A model generated the notes under the pieces. It did no database searches. It had not been told where the DNA came from and was given only the letters and a program-made list of their open reading frames with translations. A DNA stretch of 63,067 bases from Candidatus Electronema sp. (GTDB lineage Bacteria > Desulfobacterota > Desulfobulbia > Desulfobulbales > Desulfobulbaceae), in assembly GCA_026645415.1 (NCBI GenBank), contig JAPEVH010000066.1, positions 1-63,067 of the forward strand, read 5' to 3'. Made by a program: the position numbers and the translations under genes. Within the stretch, counting starts at the first letter, position 1. Every line of letters begins with the position of its first letter. Shown piece by piece: positions 32,746 through 41,820 of this stretch.

Positions 32746-35199
32746 ATGAATCATTTTCGCTATATTAGTACCTTCGTCGGGCTGCTCCTCTGTTTGCTGC
32801 TTACCGCTGCGCCAGCTCTTAGCAAAACTGCTGCGCCAAAGAGCAAGACTGATCAGCAATTTGTCCAGATTAATTTTCCTGATATTGATATCAATGTCCT
32901 GATCAATTTGATCAGCGAGATGACCGGGAAAAATTTCATTGTTGATCAGTCAGTCAAAGGCAAAGTAACGATTATCTGCCCAGACAAAATCTCCATTGAC
33001 GATGCCTATCGGGTCTTTGAGTCTGTGCTGGAAGTGCATGGCTATGCCGCCGTGCCAAGCGGGGCGGTGATTAAGATTGTTCCAGCAGTACAGGCCCGGT
33101 CTAAGAGCATTCCCACTATATTGAAAGATGAAAGTAGGCGCGCAGATGATAAATTTGTCACGCGAATTATCCAGTTAGCCTATGCTAGCCCTGAAGATAT
33201 AAAAAAGTTCATCACGCCTCTGGTCTCAAAAACCAGTATGGTCATGGCTGATGATAATTCAAATCTTTTAGTTATTACCGATGCACTGGCTAATATCAAC
33301 CGTTTGCTGGAAATCATTAAGGCCGTGGACGTTCCTTCGGAAGATGAAGAGCTAGAAATCATTCCGCTAAAATACGCTTCCGCAGCAAGTATCGGCAAAT
33401 CTATTGGCCAGCTTTTTACCCAAGCAACAACGGTTAGGCGGAGGAGCAGTAGAACAAGAACCCAGCCTTCCAACGTTAAAATCCTTCCCGATGAACGCAC
33501 CAACTCACTGATTGTTTTCGCTCCCAGAGAGGATATTGAAAAGCTACGAAATCTGCTGGCACAGCTAGATGTTGAAGTAGCAACGGCAGGAGGCAATATT
33601 CATGTCTATTATCTTCAACATGCCGATGCCGAGGAATTGGTCAAGGTGCTGACTAACCTACCAACTAAAAAGACCAGTAAGACGGACAGCAGCAGCAATA
33701 TCGTGCGGCAAAATCCTGCTGATCTAAAGACAAACAGCACTGCCGCGCAGGAGGACAGCGCAACCTCCTCCTCGGTTGAGCTGTCCGATGACATCAAAAT
33801 CACTGCTGATCCAGAAACAAACACTCTGATTATTACTTCCTCTCAAGAGGAATATAAATTACTGGAAGAGGTGATTAAACAGCTTGATATCCCTCGCCGT
33901 ATGGTCTATCTCGAAGCCCTGATCATGGAGGTCTCAATTGATAAACAGTTTGAAATCGGAGCAGAATGGGGCGGTTTAGGCAGTTTTCATGATGAAACTG
34001 GCACTCTAGGCAGTGGCTTTACCAACAATAATTTTAGTTTGATCGGTGGGCTTGCTCAAGGTACAACAGGCATGGCTTCTGGAGCTACGCTCGGCATCTT
34101 GAAAAAAGGGGTTAAAATTGGCGGCACCTATTTTCCTAATCTTGGCGCAGTGGTCAATACATACCAGAAAGATTCAGATATCAATATCATTGCCACGCCG
34201 CAGATTCTGACCACAGACAACAAAGAGGCCAGTATTACAGTGGGCGAGAATGTGCCTTACATTACCAGTAAAAACAGCTCGACCACTGGCAGCACCCAAG
34301 ACTATACCAACTATGAGTACAAGGATGTTGGCACCACCTTGAAGATCACTCCGCAAATCAATCAAGCCAATCTGCTGCGCTTGGACATTGCAGTAGAAGT
34401 GACCCGCCTGAAAAGTGAGGCTGGCGTGACCACGCCTACTACCTATAAACGGAGTGCCGCTACCAGTGTTGTTATCCATAATGAGGATATTGTTGTTATT
34501 GGCGGCATGATCGGGAAGGACGAAACCTCTGGTGACTACAAGGTGCCGCTGCTGGGCGATATACCGATCTTAGGCTGGCTCTTTAAAACACACGAAAGCA
34601 GCGGCAAAAAGACTAATATGTTCATCTTTATCGCTCCTAGAATTGTAGACAGCGCGCCACAGTTAACTGATATTTACTACAAAAAGCGCGACAAGATGGA
34701 AGAGGTCAAAGAGGGAAAAGGTGCTATTCCTGAGCAATACCTGCGCATGGGTGAGAGTCGGCAGCACGCTTATCTCCTTCTTGATCAAGGCTTTGCCAAG
34801 CTGCAAAACAAGGAATATAGCGAGGCGGAAAAGTATTTCCAGCAGGCTCTGAAGAATGCGCCAAAAGATCCTTATGCCCTGATTAACTTAGCAACTGCAC
34901 AGGAGCAGCAAGGGGAAAGCGAGCAGGCGATTGAAGCCTACCAGCAGGTGCTAGAGCTGGCAAATAAGGCAGACGCAATGGTGCTGAAAACTGCCCAGAC
35001 TCGGCTCCGGCGACTGAAATGGGATGCAATGAAAACAGGACAGAACAAGGCTACGGAGCAACAGAAAGAAGAGCCGAAAAAGACTGTGGAGCCGCTGGAA
35101 ACAGGACCAGAGCAGCCTTCTACCAAAAAGCCTGCGCCTGGCACAGATGCGGCCCTGCTGCAAGAGGCCAAGACCAGCAAGCCAGCGCAGAAAGACTGA
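32746..35199 (+). CDS. gspD: T2SS secretin GspD with C-terminal TPR extension
   Basis: An 817-residue outer-membrane secretin channel. A signal peptide (about 1-27, ending PALSKTA) is followed by N0-N3 domains (FVQINFPDIDINVLINLISEMTGKNFIVDQSVKG; ILPDERTNSLIVFAPREDIEKLRNLLAQLDV). The secretin core spans about residues 380-650 (ALIMEVSIDKQFEIGAEWGG, TPQILTTDNKEASITVGENVPYIT, VIGGMIGKDETSGDYKVPLLGDIPILGWLFK). Residues about 670-750 are TPR-like (QGFAKLQNKEYSEAEKYFQQALKNAPKDPYALINLATAQEQQG), then a low-complexity tail. ATG 32746 was chosen over TTG 32740. Confidence 0.93.
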   Translation: MNHFRYISTFVGLLLCLLLTAAPALSKTAAPKSKTDQQFVQINFPDIDINVLINLISEMTGKNFIVDQSVKGKVTIICPDKISIDDAYRVFESVLEVHGYAAVPSGAVIKIVPAVQARSKSIPTILKDESRRADDKFVTRIIQLAYASPEDIKKFITPLVSKTSMVMADDNSNLLVITDALANINRLLEIIKAVDVPSEDEELEIIPLKYASAASIGKSIGQLFTQATTVRRRSSRTRTQPSNVKILPDERTNSLIVFAPREDIEKLRNLLAQLDVEVATAGGNIHVYYLQHADAEELVKVLTNLPTKKTSKTDSSSNIVRQNPADLKTNSTAAQEDSATSSSVELSDDIKITADPETNTLIITSSQEEYKLLEEVIKQLDIPRRMVYLEALIMEVSIDKQFEIGAEWGGLGSFHDETGTLGSGFTNNNFSLIGGLAQGTTGMASGATLGILKKGVKIGGTYFPNLGAVVNTYQKDSDINIIATPQILTTDNKEASITVGENVPYITSKNSSTTGSTQDYTNYEYKDVGTTLKITPQINQANLLRLDIAVEVTRLKSEAGVTTPTTYKRSAATSVVIHNEDIVVIGGMIGKDETSGDYKVPLLGDIPILGWLFKTHESSGKKTNMFIFIAPRIVDSAPQLTDIYYKKRDKMEEVKEGKGAIPEQYLRMGESRQHAYLLLDQGFAKLQNKEYSEAEKYFQQALKNAPKDPYALINLATAQEQQGESEQAIEAYQQVLELANKADAMVLKTAQTRLRRLKWDAMKTGQNKATEQQKEEPKKTVEPLETGPEQPSTKKPAPGTDAALLQEAKTSKPAQKD

Positions 35200-35205
35200 T
35201 TGTTC

Positions 35206-36897
35206 ATGAGACAGCTTGGCGAAATACTAACCGAATCCTTTGGCCTGAAAGAGGAAGCTCTGGGTGCGGCCCTCAAAGTGCAGGCGGAAAAAGGCGGGCG
35301 GCTGGGCCGAATTCTGGTACAGCAGAAGAAGATTTCTGAAGACGAGTTACTGCAAGCCGTAAGTATGCAGTACGGCTTAGAGATCAGAATGTCGCTGCCG
35401 CTCAATCCCAGTCCTTTTTTTACGGACAAGGTGCCGATCAGCTTTCTGCGCAAGTTCAAGATGATGCCTGTGGCCACTCCGAACGAGTCTTTCATCGCCC
35501 TGTCTGATCCCATCTATTTTCAGCAGCTTGATGACCTGCAACGGGTCCTGCATCTGGAAGGGAGCAAGACCTGCCTTGCGCCTGTTGATGAAATCATGGT
35601 CGCCATCAACATGGCCTATGACCGGCACAGCAAGGGCGCGACTGATCAGGTGCTGCAAGACATCAACGAGGACGACCCAGAGGCCATTCTTTCTGCGATA
35701 GAAGAGACCGCTGACTTACTCGATGATACCAGCGATGCGCCGGTCATCAAGCTGGTTAACCTGATTCTCTCGCAAGCAGCCCGCGAGGGAGCCAGCGACA
35801 TCCATATTGAACCGTACAAGGACAAGGTTAAGATCCGCAAGCGGGTGGACGGCATTCTTTACGACATGCTCACCCCGCCCAAGCACGTACAGGCCAAGTT
35901 GGTTTCTAGGGTCAAGATCATGGCCAAGATGGACATTGCCGAACGGCGGTTGCCGCAGGACGGTAGAATTGAAATCCGCATTGCGGACAAGAACATTGAC
36001 CTGCGTGTCTCTTCCCTGCCCACAGCCTTTGGCGAGCGAATTGTTATGCGCCTGCTTGACAAATCCAATGTTTTGCTCTCGTTGGAGCAGCTCGGCATGG
36101 CTCCCAAGGACTTGGCAACCCTGCTCAAGCTGATTAAGGCCCCGCACGGTATCATTTTGGTCACTGGCCCGACTGGTAGCGGCAAGACCACCAGCCTCTA
36201 TTCCGCCCTAACGGTGCTCAACACTTCGGATGTCAACATCATTACTGTTGAAGACCCGATTGAGTACCAGATTAACGGCATCAGCCAGATGCAGGTTAAC
36301 AGCAAGATTGACCTAACCTTTGCCAACGGCCTGCGCACTATTGTCCGGCAAGACCCGGACATTATTCTGGTCGGTGAGATCCGCGATATGGAAACCGCAG
36401 AGATGGCTATTCAGGCCGCTTTGACCGGCCATCTGGTTTTCTCCACCCTGCACACCAACGATGCAGCCAGTGCCATCACCCGCCTGATTGACATGGGTGT
36501 GGAGCCGTTCTTGGTCTCCTCTTCAGTGAATGCTATCATGGCCCAGCGACTGGTGCGGCGGATTTGTTCGCATTGCCGGGAAGCGTACACGCCTACCAGA
36601 GAATATATTGAAAAGCTGCATCTGCCGTGGGAGGAGTTTCATGATGCGACACTCTATCGGGGCAAGGGCTGCGAGGCGTGTCTGCACACTGGCTATCAGG
36701 GACGACAGGGCATTTATGAGCTGATGGTGCTTTCTGAACACATCAAAAGCCTGATGTTAAGCACTTCAGATGCTGGCCAAATCAAACGGTCAGCGGTAGC
36801 AGATGCGGAACATCCTATGACCACCTTGCGGCAGGATGGCCTACGCAAGGTGCTGGAAGGTAAAACGACCTTGGAAGAAGTCTTCCGAGTGGCCTGA
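35206..36897 (+). CDS. gspE: T2SS ATPase GspE
   Basis: Hexameric secretion ATPase of about 563 residues. The N-terminal MshEN/T2SSE domain reads RQLGEILTESFGLKEEALGAALKVQ...LGRILVQQKKISEDELL. The catalytic core has DIHIEPYKDKVKIRKRVDGILYDM, Walker A GPTGSGKTTS (about residues 319-328), the Asp box ITVEDPIEYQ, Walker B IILVGEIRDMETAEMA and the His box FSTLHTND. A tetra-cysteine zinc motif is CSHC...CEAC. Start TTG 35200 is possible; ATG 35206 is used. No gspF follows, although it normally does. Confidence 0.95.
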   Translation: MRQLGEILTESFGLKEEALGAALKVQAEKGGRLGRILVQQKKISEDELLQAVSMQYGLEIRMSLPLNPSPFFTDKVPISFLRKFKMMPVATPNESFIALSDPIYFQQLDDLQRVLHLEGSKTCLAPVDEIMVAINMAYDRHSKGATDQVLQDINEDDPEAILSAIEETADLLDDTSDAPVIKLVNLILSQAAREGASDIHIEPYKDKVKIRKRVDGILYDMLTPPKHVQAKLVSRVKIMAKMDIAERRLPQDGRIEIRIADKNIDLRVSSLPTAFGERIVMRLLDKSNVLLSLEQLGMAPKDLATLLKLIKAPHGIILVTGPTGSGKTTSLYSALTVLNTSDVNIITVEDPIEYQINGISQMQVNSKIDLTFANGLRTIVRQDPDIILVGEIRDMETAEMAIQAALTGHLVFSTLHTNDAASAITRLIDMGVEPFLVSSSVNAIMAQRLVRRICSHCREAYTPTREYIEKLHLPWEEFHDATLYRGKGCEACLHTGYQGRQGIYELMVLSEHIKSLMLSTSDAGQIKRSAVADAEHPMTTLRQDGLRKVLEGKTTLEEVFRVA

Positions 36898-36927
36898 GTG
36901 TTGTCAAACATTATCCTACGGTGAACA

Positions 36928-37287
36928 ATGATACGCCTGCTGAATCTGATCAAAACGTACTGGCTTGCCTGCACAGCATTCACGCTGGTAGCTATAACCA
37001 TCCTCTCACTTGTGCCGCTGCCTACCTTGCCTTCTGTGCCAGGCAAAGACAAGACTCTGCACCTGATCGCCTATGCCGCGCTCATGTTCCCGACAGGCCT
37101 GCGTCATCCAAAATACTGGCTGGCTATCCCCCTAGTTTTTATCCTTTACAGCGGCATGATTGAACTGATTCAGCCCTCTGTGAACCGCCACTGTGAGTTG
37201 CTCGACCTAGTAGCCAACACCTGTGGTCTTGCCTGCGGCCTGCTGCTGGCTGAGATGTTCCGCCGTCTAAACGCCCGCAGAGTCTGA
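36928..37287 (+). CDS. VanZ-like small membrane protein
   Basis: A 119-residue protein with about four hydrophobic helices and the VanZ-family landmarks SLVPLPTLPSVPGKDKTLHLIAYAALMF and SGMIELIQPSVNRHCELLDLVANTCGLACGLLLA. These proteins lie in the inner membrane; their function is largely unknown, with one link to teicoplanin resistance in enterococci that should not be transferred here. Follows gspE by 30 bases, so probably co-transcribed. Confidence 0.85.
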   Translation: MIRLLNLIKTYWLACTAFTLVAITILSLVPLPTLPSVPGKDKTLHLIAYAALMFPTGLRHPKYWLAIPLVFILYSGMIELIQPSVNRHCELLDLVANTCGLACGLLLAEMFRRLNARRV

Positions 37288-37360
37288 ACGCTGCTCTCCA
37301 TACATTTTTATACAGTTGACATGCTTTCCGTGTAGCCCAAGCTGAAAGGGTTTCTTACGC

Positions 37361-40300
37361 CTATTTCTTGGCGCAGAGAGCTGCTGTCTTGTCTGGCAGC
37401 TCGAACTCTGCCTTTGCCTTGCAGAACGAATCTCTGAACGGGCCGGGCACAGTTTGCCAATTGTCCTTGTCCTCCAGCCAGTGGAGGAGGATGTCCCGCT
37501 GTTTCTTGGCCTGTTCATTACCAGCCTTGATGGCCTTGCCGTACCAGCGCAAAGCGCGGGCAAGGTCGTTGTTGCGGTCGTAGATGATGCCGATTTGCAG
37601 CATGGCGTTGCTGTCGCCTGCTTCTGCTTGAGGTAGCCAGTGGAAGGGGTGGTATTTGCTCCAATAGGCGGGCTTGTCCGGGCCGGTCTGTTTCTCTTCG
37701 AGGGGCTTCAGCTCAAGGCCATCCAGCTTGTAGGGCAGCGTGTTCAGGTCAATCTTGTACTCGCCGTTCTTATCAAGGGAGATGCCTGACCATTCGTTGA
37801 CGTTGTCCTCCAAATTCCAGAGTGTGGCAGTCCTGTCCCATGCGCCAGTGGCCAAGATGCGTCCATCCGGCGAAAACGCCACACTGCTCACACCATATCG
37901 TTGTCCTTCCAAGATGCGCAGGCGTTTGCCGCTCTCTACATCCCAGAGCGAGGCAGTGCTGTCCCATGAGCCAGTGGCCAGTGTGCGTCCATCCGGGGAA
38001 AAGGCCACGCTGCTTACTGCTTTCTTATGGCCTTCTAAGCTGCGGAGGCGTTTGCCTGTGGCCACATCCCAGATGGCGGCGGTATTATCCCCTGAGCCAG
38101 TAGCCAGCATACGGCCGTCCGGTGAAAAGGCCACGCTGCTCACTGCTTTCTTATGGCCTTCTAAGTTGCGAAGGTGTTTGCCTGTGGCCACATCCCAGAT
38201 GGCGGCGGTATTATCCCCTGAGCCAGTAGCCAGCATACGGCCATCCGGCGAAAACGCCACGCTAGTCACCGAACCTTTTTGTTCTTCCAAGGTGTAGAGG
38301 AGTTTTTTTGATGCCAAATCCCATAGAGCTACAGTCTCGTCCCATGAGCCAGTAGCCAGCATACGCCCATCCGGCGAAAAGGCCACGCTGGTTAAACCAT
38401 ATTTATGTCCTTCTAAGCTGCGGAAGCGTTTACCGGTAGCCACATCCCAAAGGACGGCGATGCCGTCTCTTGAAGCAGTGGCCAAAGTTCGTCCGTCCGG
38501 GGAAAAGGCCACGCTCAACACCCAGTCTTTATGTCCTTGTAAACTGCGGAGATGTTTTCCAGCAGCCTCATCCCAGAGATAGACAGTGTTATCCTCTGAG
38601 CCTGTGGCTAATGTGCGTCCGTCTGGGGCAAAGGCCACACTGAACACCGCTTTTTTATGCCCTTCCAAGCTGCGGAGACGTTTGTTGATAGCCACATCCC
38701 AAAGGGCGGTAGTATTATCTTCTGAGCCTGTGGCTAAGGTATAACCATTCGGAGAAAAGGCCACACTGGTCACGTGACCTTTATGTCCTTCTAAGCTGCG
38801 GAAGCGTTTACCGGTGGTTACATCCCAGAGGATAGCACTGTTGTCTTCTGAGCCTGTAGCTATTGTGCAACCATCCGGGGAAAAAACAACGCTACTCACC
38901 CTGCCTTTATGCCCTTCCAAACTGAGAATATGATTGCCAGTGGTTACATCCCAGAGGAAGACGGCCTTGTCATACAAAGCAGATGCAACGCTGCGACCAT
39001 TCGGAGAAAAGGCAACGCTGCTCACCCAACCTTTATGCCCCATTAAGTTGCGGAGAGGTTTGCCTGTGATCGCATCCCAAAGCATCACGCTCTCGTCCTT
39101 TGAGCCTGTGGCTAATGTACGGCCATCCGGGGAAAAGGCCACACTGGTAACTGCCTTGGTATGTCCTTCTAAACTGAGAATGTGTTTGCCGGTTTGTGCA
39201 TTCCAGAGAGCGGCAGTGCTGTCCTCTGAGCCTGTGGCTAATGTGCGGCCATCCGGGGAAAAAGCCACACTGGTAACATTATCCTTATGATGGCCAATGA
39301 AAGCAGGCAATGGAACTTGGTTGCTTTGCGCCCGAAGCGCAGTTTTCATGTACGTATCCGTAGCCTTGGACTGTATCATCTTATCCAAAGCATGAAGAGA
39401 ATAAAGCTGCGCATAGAGCCTGCTGCCATCCTGCTCCGCAGCTTTAGCCTTTTCACTCAACGCTAGGCCAAAATTATGGTTGGCTTCAACAAGCTGCGCA
39501 TCCGCCCTTTGCTTTGCCTCTAAGGTCGCCTGCTCCGCTATCTTCGCCCTCCACGTCGCTTGCCAAGCCCACACGCTCGCCAGCACAGCCGCCACCGCCA
39601 CAGTCACCGCCACCTTGAACCAAATGCGGACTCTTCGGTTCGCCGCCTTCTTCTCATCAAGATAAGCCTGCCTGCCTTTGCAGCCCTCCAGAAACTCCTT
39701 TACCACCGGCTCCAACACACTCCGCTCGGCCCGCTCTGCTAAGGTATTCTCTAACTTCTCGCCTACGTACAGCAGGCTGCGATCTATCTTGCCGCTGTTT
39801 ATCCAAGCCAAAGCATCCCGCAGCAGCGGCCCCTGCTTGTCCATCCACGCCCGATTAGCCTGCACAATCGGGCCGACAAAGCGGTCATGCACCAGCTCAT
39901 ACCACGCGGCCCCGGAGCGGCTTTCAGCCCGGAGCAAGAAGCGGTCTTCCAGCAGGCGCACTGCCGCATTGTCCATGCCAGCCGTGTCCTTCTCACCCTG
40001 AAAGACCGTGCCGCGTGTGCCTGCGGGCGTGATGAGCTGATGGTCAAACCACTGCCGCAGGTCCAGTTCCGAGACCTTGACCGTGCGCAGGGCTTCAGCA
40101 ATGGCCTGCTCGTAGAAATCCGCCAGCGCATGGTCTATGTCGCCCGCGCCCTCGACCTGATCAAGCGTGATCTCAGCCGCTTGCGCGGTCTTCTCCCACA
40201 ACTGATAGCAGACCACCTGCAACTGCACCGGCTCGATATGCTCGCCCGGCTTGGCCTCCTTGCTCCTGCTGGTGCGGATCAGGCTGAGATTATCGACCAG

Positions 40301-41047
40301 CAGCTCTGCCGCACCCGGAGCAAAGGGCCGTCCCTGCTGCGCCGCCGGTTTGCTGATTGCCAGCAGCGCGGCCTTGCGGCCCATCCGTTCCATGTAGAAG
40401 CGCGCCCGCATTCGGTCAGCCATGAGCGGGGCATAAGGCTCCAGCGCAGCCACGTAATCCTCACGCAGAGCCAGCAGCACCGAGAGCTTGGGGTCATCCT
40501 GCATGGCCTGACTGAGCTGGCGGAAGAACTTGGCCCTGTCCTGCCATCTGCCCGGATGCGCAGTAAGGATTTCCTCGAACTGGTCGATAATTAAGACGCA
40601 GACCGGCGCGTCGTCGCTGTCAGATTGGCCGTCATCCTCTGCCGCCAGCGGCTCATAGCGGTAGGATTGCCCATCTGCGCTGACCAAGTTGCGGAGAAAG
40701 CTGCTCAGTTGCAGATGCGCCAGCTCTGCCGGAGCTGTGCCGCCCTGATCAAGCTGGAGCATCACGCTGAAGGCAAAGATGTTGTCAACATCTTCCACGC
40801 CTACGGGCAGGCCGCTGCTGACCCGACCGACCGGCAGCACAACCCGGTTGTTTTCCTCCAGCCCAGGAATAAGGCAGGTGTTGATCAGGGAGGTTTTGCC
40901 TGCGCCCGACTGAGCGTAGAACAGCACCAGCCGCTCGGAGATGACCAAGGACAGCAGGTCGCGGGCCTCGCGGTCTCTGCCAAAGAAGAAGGCGCGTTCC
41001 TTGCGGGTGAAGGAGCGCGGGCCGATGTAGGGATTGCTTGCGTTCAT
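37361..41047 (-). CDS. nSTAND-type NTPase with transmembrane segment, 12 WD40 repeats and Sel1/TPR-like tail
   Basis: A 1228-residue signalling NTPase. N-terminus NPYIGPRSFTRKERAFFFGRDRE is typical of nSTAND1 proteins. Walker A is AQSGAGKTS (residues 45-53) and Walker B VLIIDQFEEIL (about residue 150). A winged-helix-like STAND region extends to about 420, a TM lies near 474-496 (KVAVTVAVAAVLASVWAWQA), and a coiled region follows. Twelve ~42-residue WD40 blades (about 585-1085, consensus SVAFSPDGRTLATGSxDxTAxLWD) precede a tetratricopeptide-like end (AMLQIGIIYDRNNDLARALRWYGKAIKAG). The family senses a trigger through its repeats and oligomerises on NTP binding. Six tandem palindromes precede it. 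No effector domain is fused, so neighbours (SIR2, Uma2) may supply it. Confidence 0.92.
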   Translation of the reverse strand: MNASNPYIGPRSFTRKERAFFFGRDREARDLLSLVISERLVLFYAQSGAGKTSLINTCLIPGLEENNRVVLPVGRVSSGLPVGVEDVDNIFAFSVMLQLDQGGTAPAELAHLQLSSFLRNLVSADGQSYRYEPLAAEDDGQSDSDDAPVCVLIIDQFEEILTAHPGRWQDRAKFFRQLSQAMQDDPKLSVLLALREDYVAALEPYAPLMADRMRARFYMERMGRKAALLAISKPAAQQGRPFAPGAAELLVDNLSLIRTSRSKEAKPGEHIEPVQLQVVCYQLWEKTAQAAEITLDQVEGAGDIDHALADFYEQAIAEALRTVKVSELDLRQWFDHQLITPAGTRGTVFQGEKDTAGMDNAAVRLLEDRFLLRAESRSGAAWYELVHDRFVGPIVQANRAWMDKQGPLLRDALAWINSGKIDRSLLYVGEKLENTLAERAERSVLEPVVKEFLEGCKGRQAYLDEKKAANRRVRIWFKVAVTVAVAAVLASVWAWQATWRAKIAEQATLEAKQRADAQLVEANHNFGLALSEKAKAAEQDGSRLYAQLYSLHALDKMIQSKATDTYMKTALRAQSNQVPLPAFIGHHKDNVTSVAFSPDGRTLATGSEDSTAALWNAQTGKHILSLEGHTKAVTSVAFSPDGRTLATGSKDESVMLWDAITGKPLRNLMGHKGWVSSVAFSPNGRSVASALYDKAVFLWDVTTGNHILSLEGHKGRVSSVVFSPDGCTIATGSEDNSAILWDVTTGKRFRSLEGHKGHVTSVAFSPNGYTLATGSEDNTTALWDVAINKRLRSLEGHKKAVFSVAFAPDGRTLATGSEDNTVYLWDEAAGKHLRSLQGHKDWVLSVAFSPDGRTLATASRDGIAVLWDVATGKRFRSLEGHKYGLTSVAFSPDGRMLATGSWDETVALWDLASKKLLYTLEEQKGSVTSVAFSPDGRMLATGSGDNTAAIWDVATGKHLRNLEGHKKAVSSVAFSPDGRMLATGSGDNTAAIWDVATGKRLRSLEGHKKAVSSVAFSPDGRTLATGSWDSTASLWDVESGKRLRILEGQRYGVSSVAFSPDGRILATGAWDRTATLWNLEDNVNEWSGISLDKNGEYKIDLNTLPYKLDGLELKPLEEKQTGPDKPAYWSKYHPFHWLPQAEAGDSNAMLQIGIIYDRNNDLARALRWYGKAIKAGNEQAKKQRDILLHWLEDKDNWQTVPGPFRDSFCKAKAEFELPDKTAALCAKK
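38016..38267 (-). repeat. near-identical tandem WD40 units (126-bp period)
   Basis: Two adjacent WD40-coding units (about 38016-38141 and 38142-38267) share long identical DNA blocks, such as the run encoding DVATGK...CCACATCCCAGATGGCGG and the following KAVSSVAFSPDGRMLATGSG region. They differ at only a handful of positions. Other blades in the gene are clearly more diverged, so this pair is a recent duplication. Boundaries are approximate. Confidence 0.7.
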
Positions 41048-41063
41048 TGTCTTGGCTTATTGT

Positions 41064-41201
41064 ATCTCGACAGTACTTGTGAGATCATCTCGATAACGCT
41101 TGTGGCTTCATCTCGATAGCGCTTGTGAGTTTACCCCACAAGTACTTGTGACTTGAACTCATAAGCGCTTGTGAGAAAAAGTCACAAGCACTATCGAGTT
41201 T
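41064..41201. repeat. six tandem 23-bp imperfect palindromes upstream of the nSTAND gene
   Basis: Units begin at 41064, 41087, 41110, 41133, 41156 and 41179, each exactly 23 bases. Cores: CTCGACAGTACTTGTGAG, CTCGATAACGCTTGTGGC, CTCGATAGCGCTTGTGAG, CCCACAAGTACTTGTGAC, CTCATAAGCGCTTGTGAG, GTCACAAGCACTATCGAG. Two half-site types, CTCACAAG/CTTGTGAG and CTCGATAG/CTATCGAG, meet at a central AGCGCT- or AGTACT-like hexamer. The array lies 17-154 bases before the nSTAND ATG and has no hairpin-plus-T terminator. It looks like an operator array or recombination substrate. Confidence 0.85.
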
Positions 41202-41254
41202 TCTGTCCATGAGAATAATGCCTGCCCGGAAGATCAGCGGCTCCGCCTGTTCTC

Positions 41255-41743
41255 TCAAACCAGCACCTGACAGCCGCATTCCAGCTTGATCAGCACCGGC
41301 GAAACATGGCGGACAGCGCGGTCTCTGCGGACATGCAGCACCAGTAAGGTGAGCGGATCAAAGACGATCACGTCCTTGACTCCCTGCGACAGATAAAAGG
41401 GCGGCCCGATTTCCAAGTCCTTGGCCTCAAAGCCTTTGCTGACCACTTCAATGACAGCTTCGGGAATTATAGTCAGGGCCGAATCCTGCTCTTCCTCGCT
41501 CGGCTCATGGCAGAGAATGGAGATGTCAGGCCGCTTCAGGCCGCCGGGAAACTGAATATAGACATCCACAGCATGGATGCAGGCGCATTCAGTGCCGTCT
41601 GTCCGTTCTATGCCTTGAACAATGCGTTCAACATGCTTCTGATGCCGATACACCGGCTGCGCCTCCCAAAGGGGAAGGCCATTGACAATCTCTAGGCGGA
41701 TGCCCAGTTCGCTTGCCTGAAGGATGGATTGCTGGATATTCAT
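41255..41743 (-). CDS. Uma2-family (DUF820) putative PD-(D/E)xK endonuclease
   Basis: A 162-residue protein with the Uma2 core: FPGGLKRPDISILC (Asp) and LTIIPEAVIEVVSKGFEAKDLEIGPPFYLSQGVKDVIVFDPLTLLVLHVRR (Glu and the YLxxGVKxVxVxDP strand-helix end). The fold is restriction-endonuclease-like; Uma2 proteins are abundant in multicellular and filamentous bacteria, but their biological role is mostly unknown. It lies between the SIR2-like gene and the palindrome array, on the same strand as the nSTAND gene. Confidence 0.82.
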   Translation of the reverse strand: MNIQQSILQASELGIRLEIVNGLPLWEAQPVYRHQKHVERIVQGIERTDGTECACIHAVDVYIQFPGGLKRPDISILCHEPSEEEQDSALTIIPEAVIEVVSKGFEAKDLEIGPPFYLSQGVKDVIVFDPLTLLVLHVRRDRAVRHVSPVLIKLECGCQVLV

Positions 41744-41820
41744 AGGTTGCCGTGGTCAGAGGTGTAAACAGATGGTGAAGGAATGAAGGGATTCGCCCTT
41801 TTTGATGCTGTATGCCTGCC

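Noticed and set aside
34938-35513. 191-residue minus-strand frame across gspD-gspE
   Set aside because: Ser-rich shadow of two strongly supported genes.
37740-38297. Plus-strand repeated frames inside the nSTAND gene
   Set aside because: Periodic because they are antisense of the WD40 repeats; no independent coding evidence.
39887-40594. 235-residue plus-strand frame
   Set aside because: Antisense of the STAND domain, driven by high GC and codon periodicity.
41064-41201. CRISPR array
   Set aside because: Units are back-to-back with a 23-bp period and no spacers of unique sequence; no cas genes are nearby.
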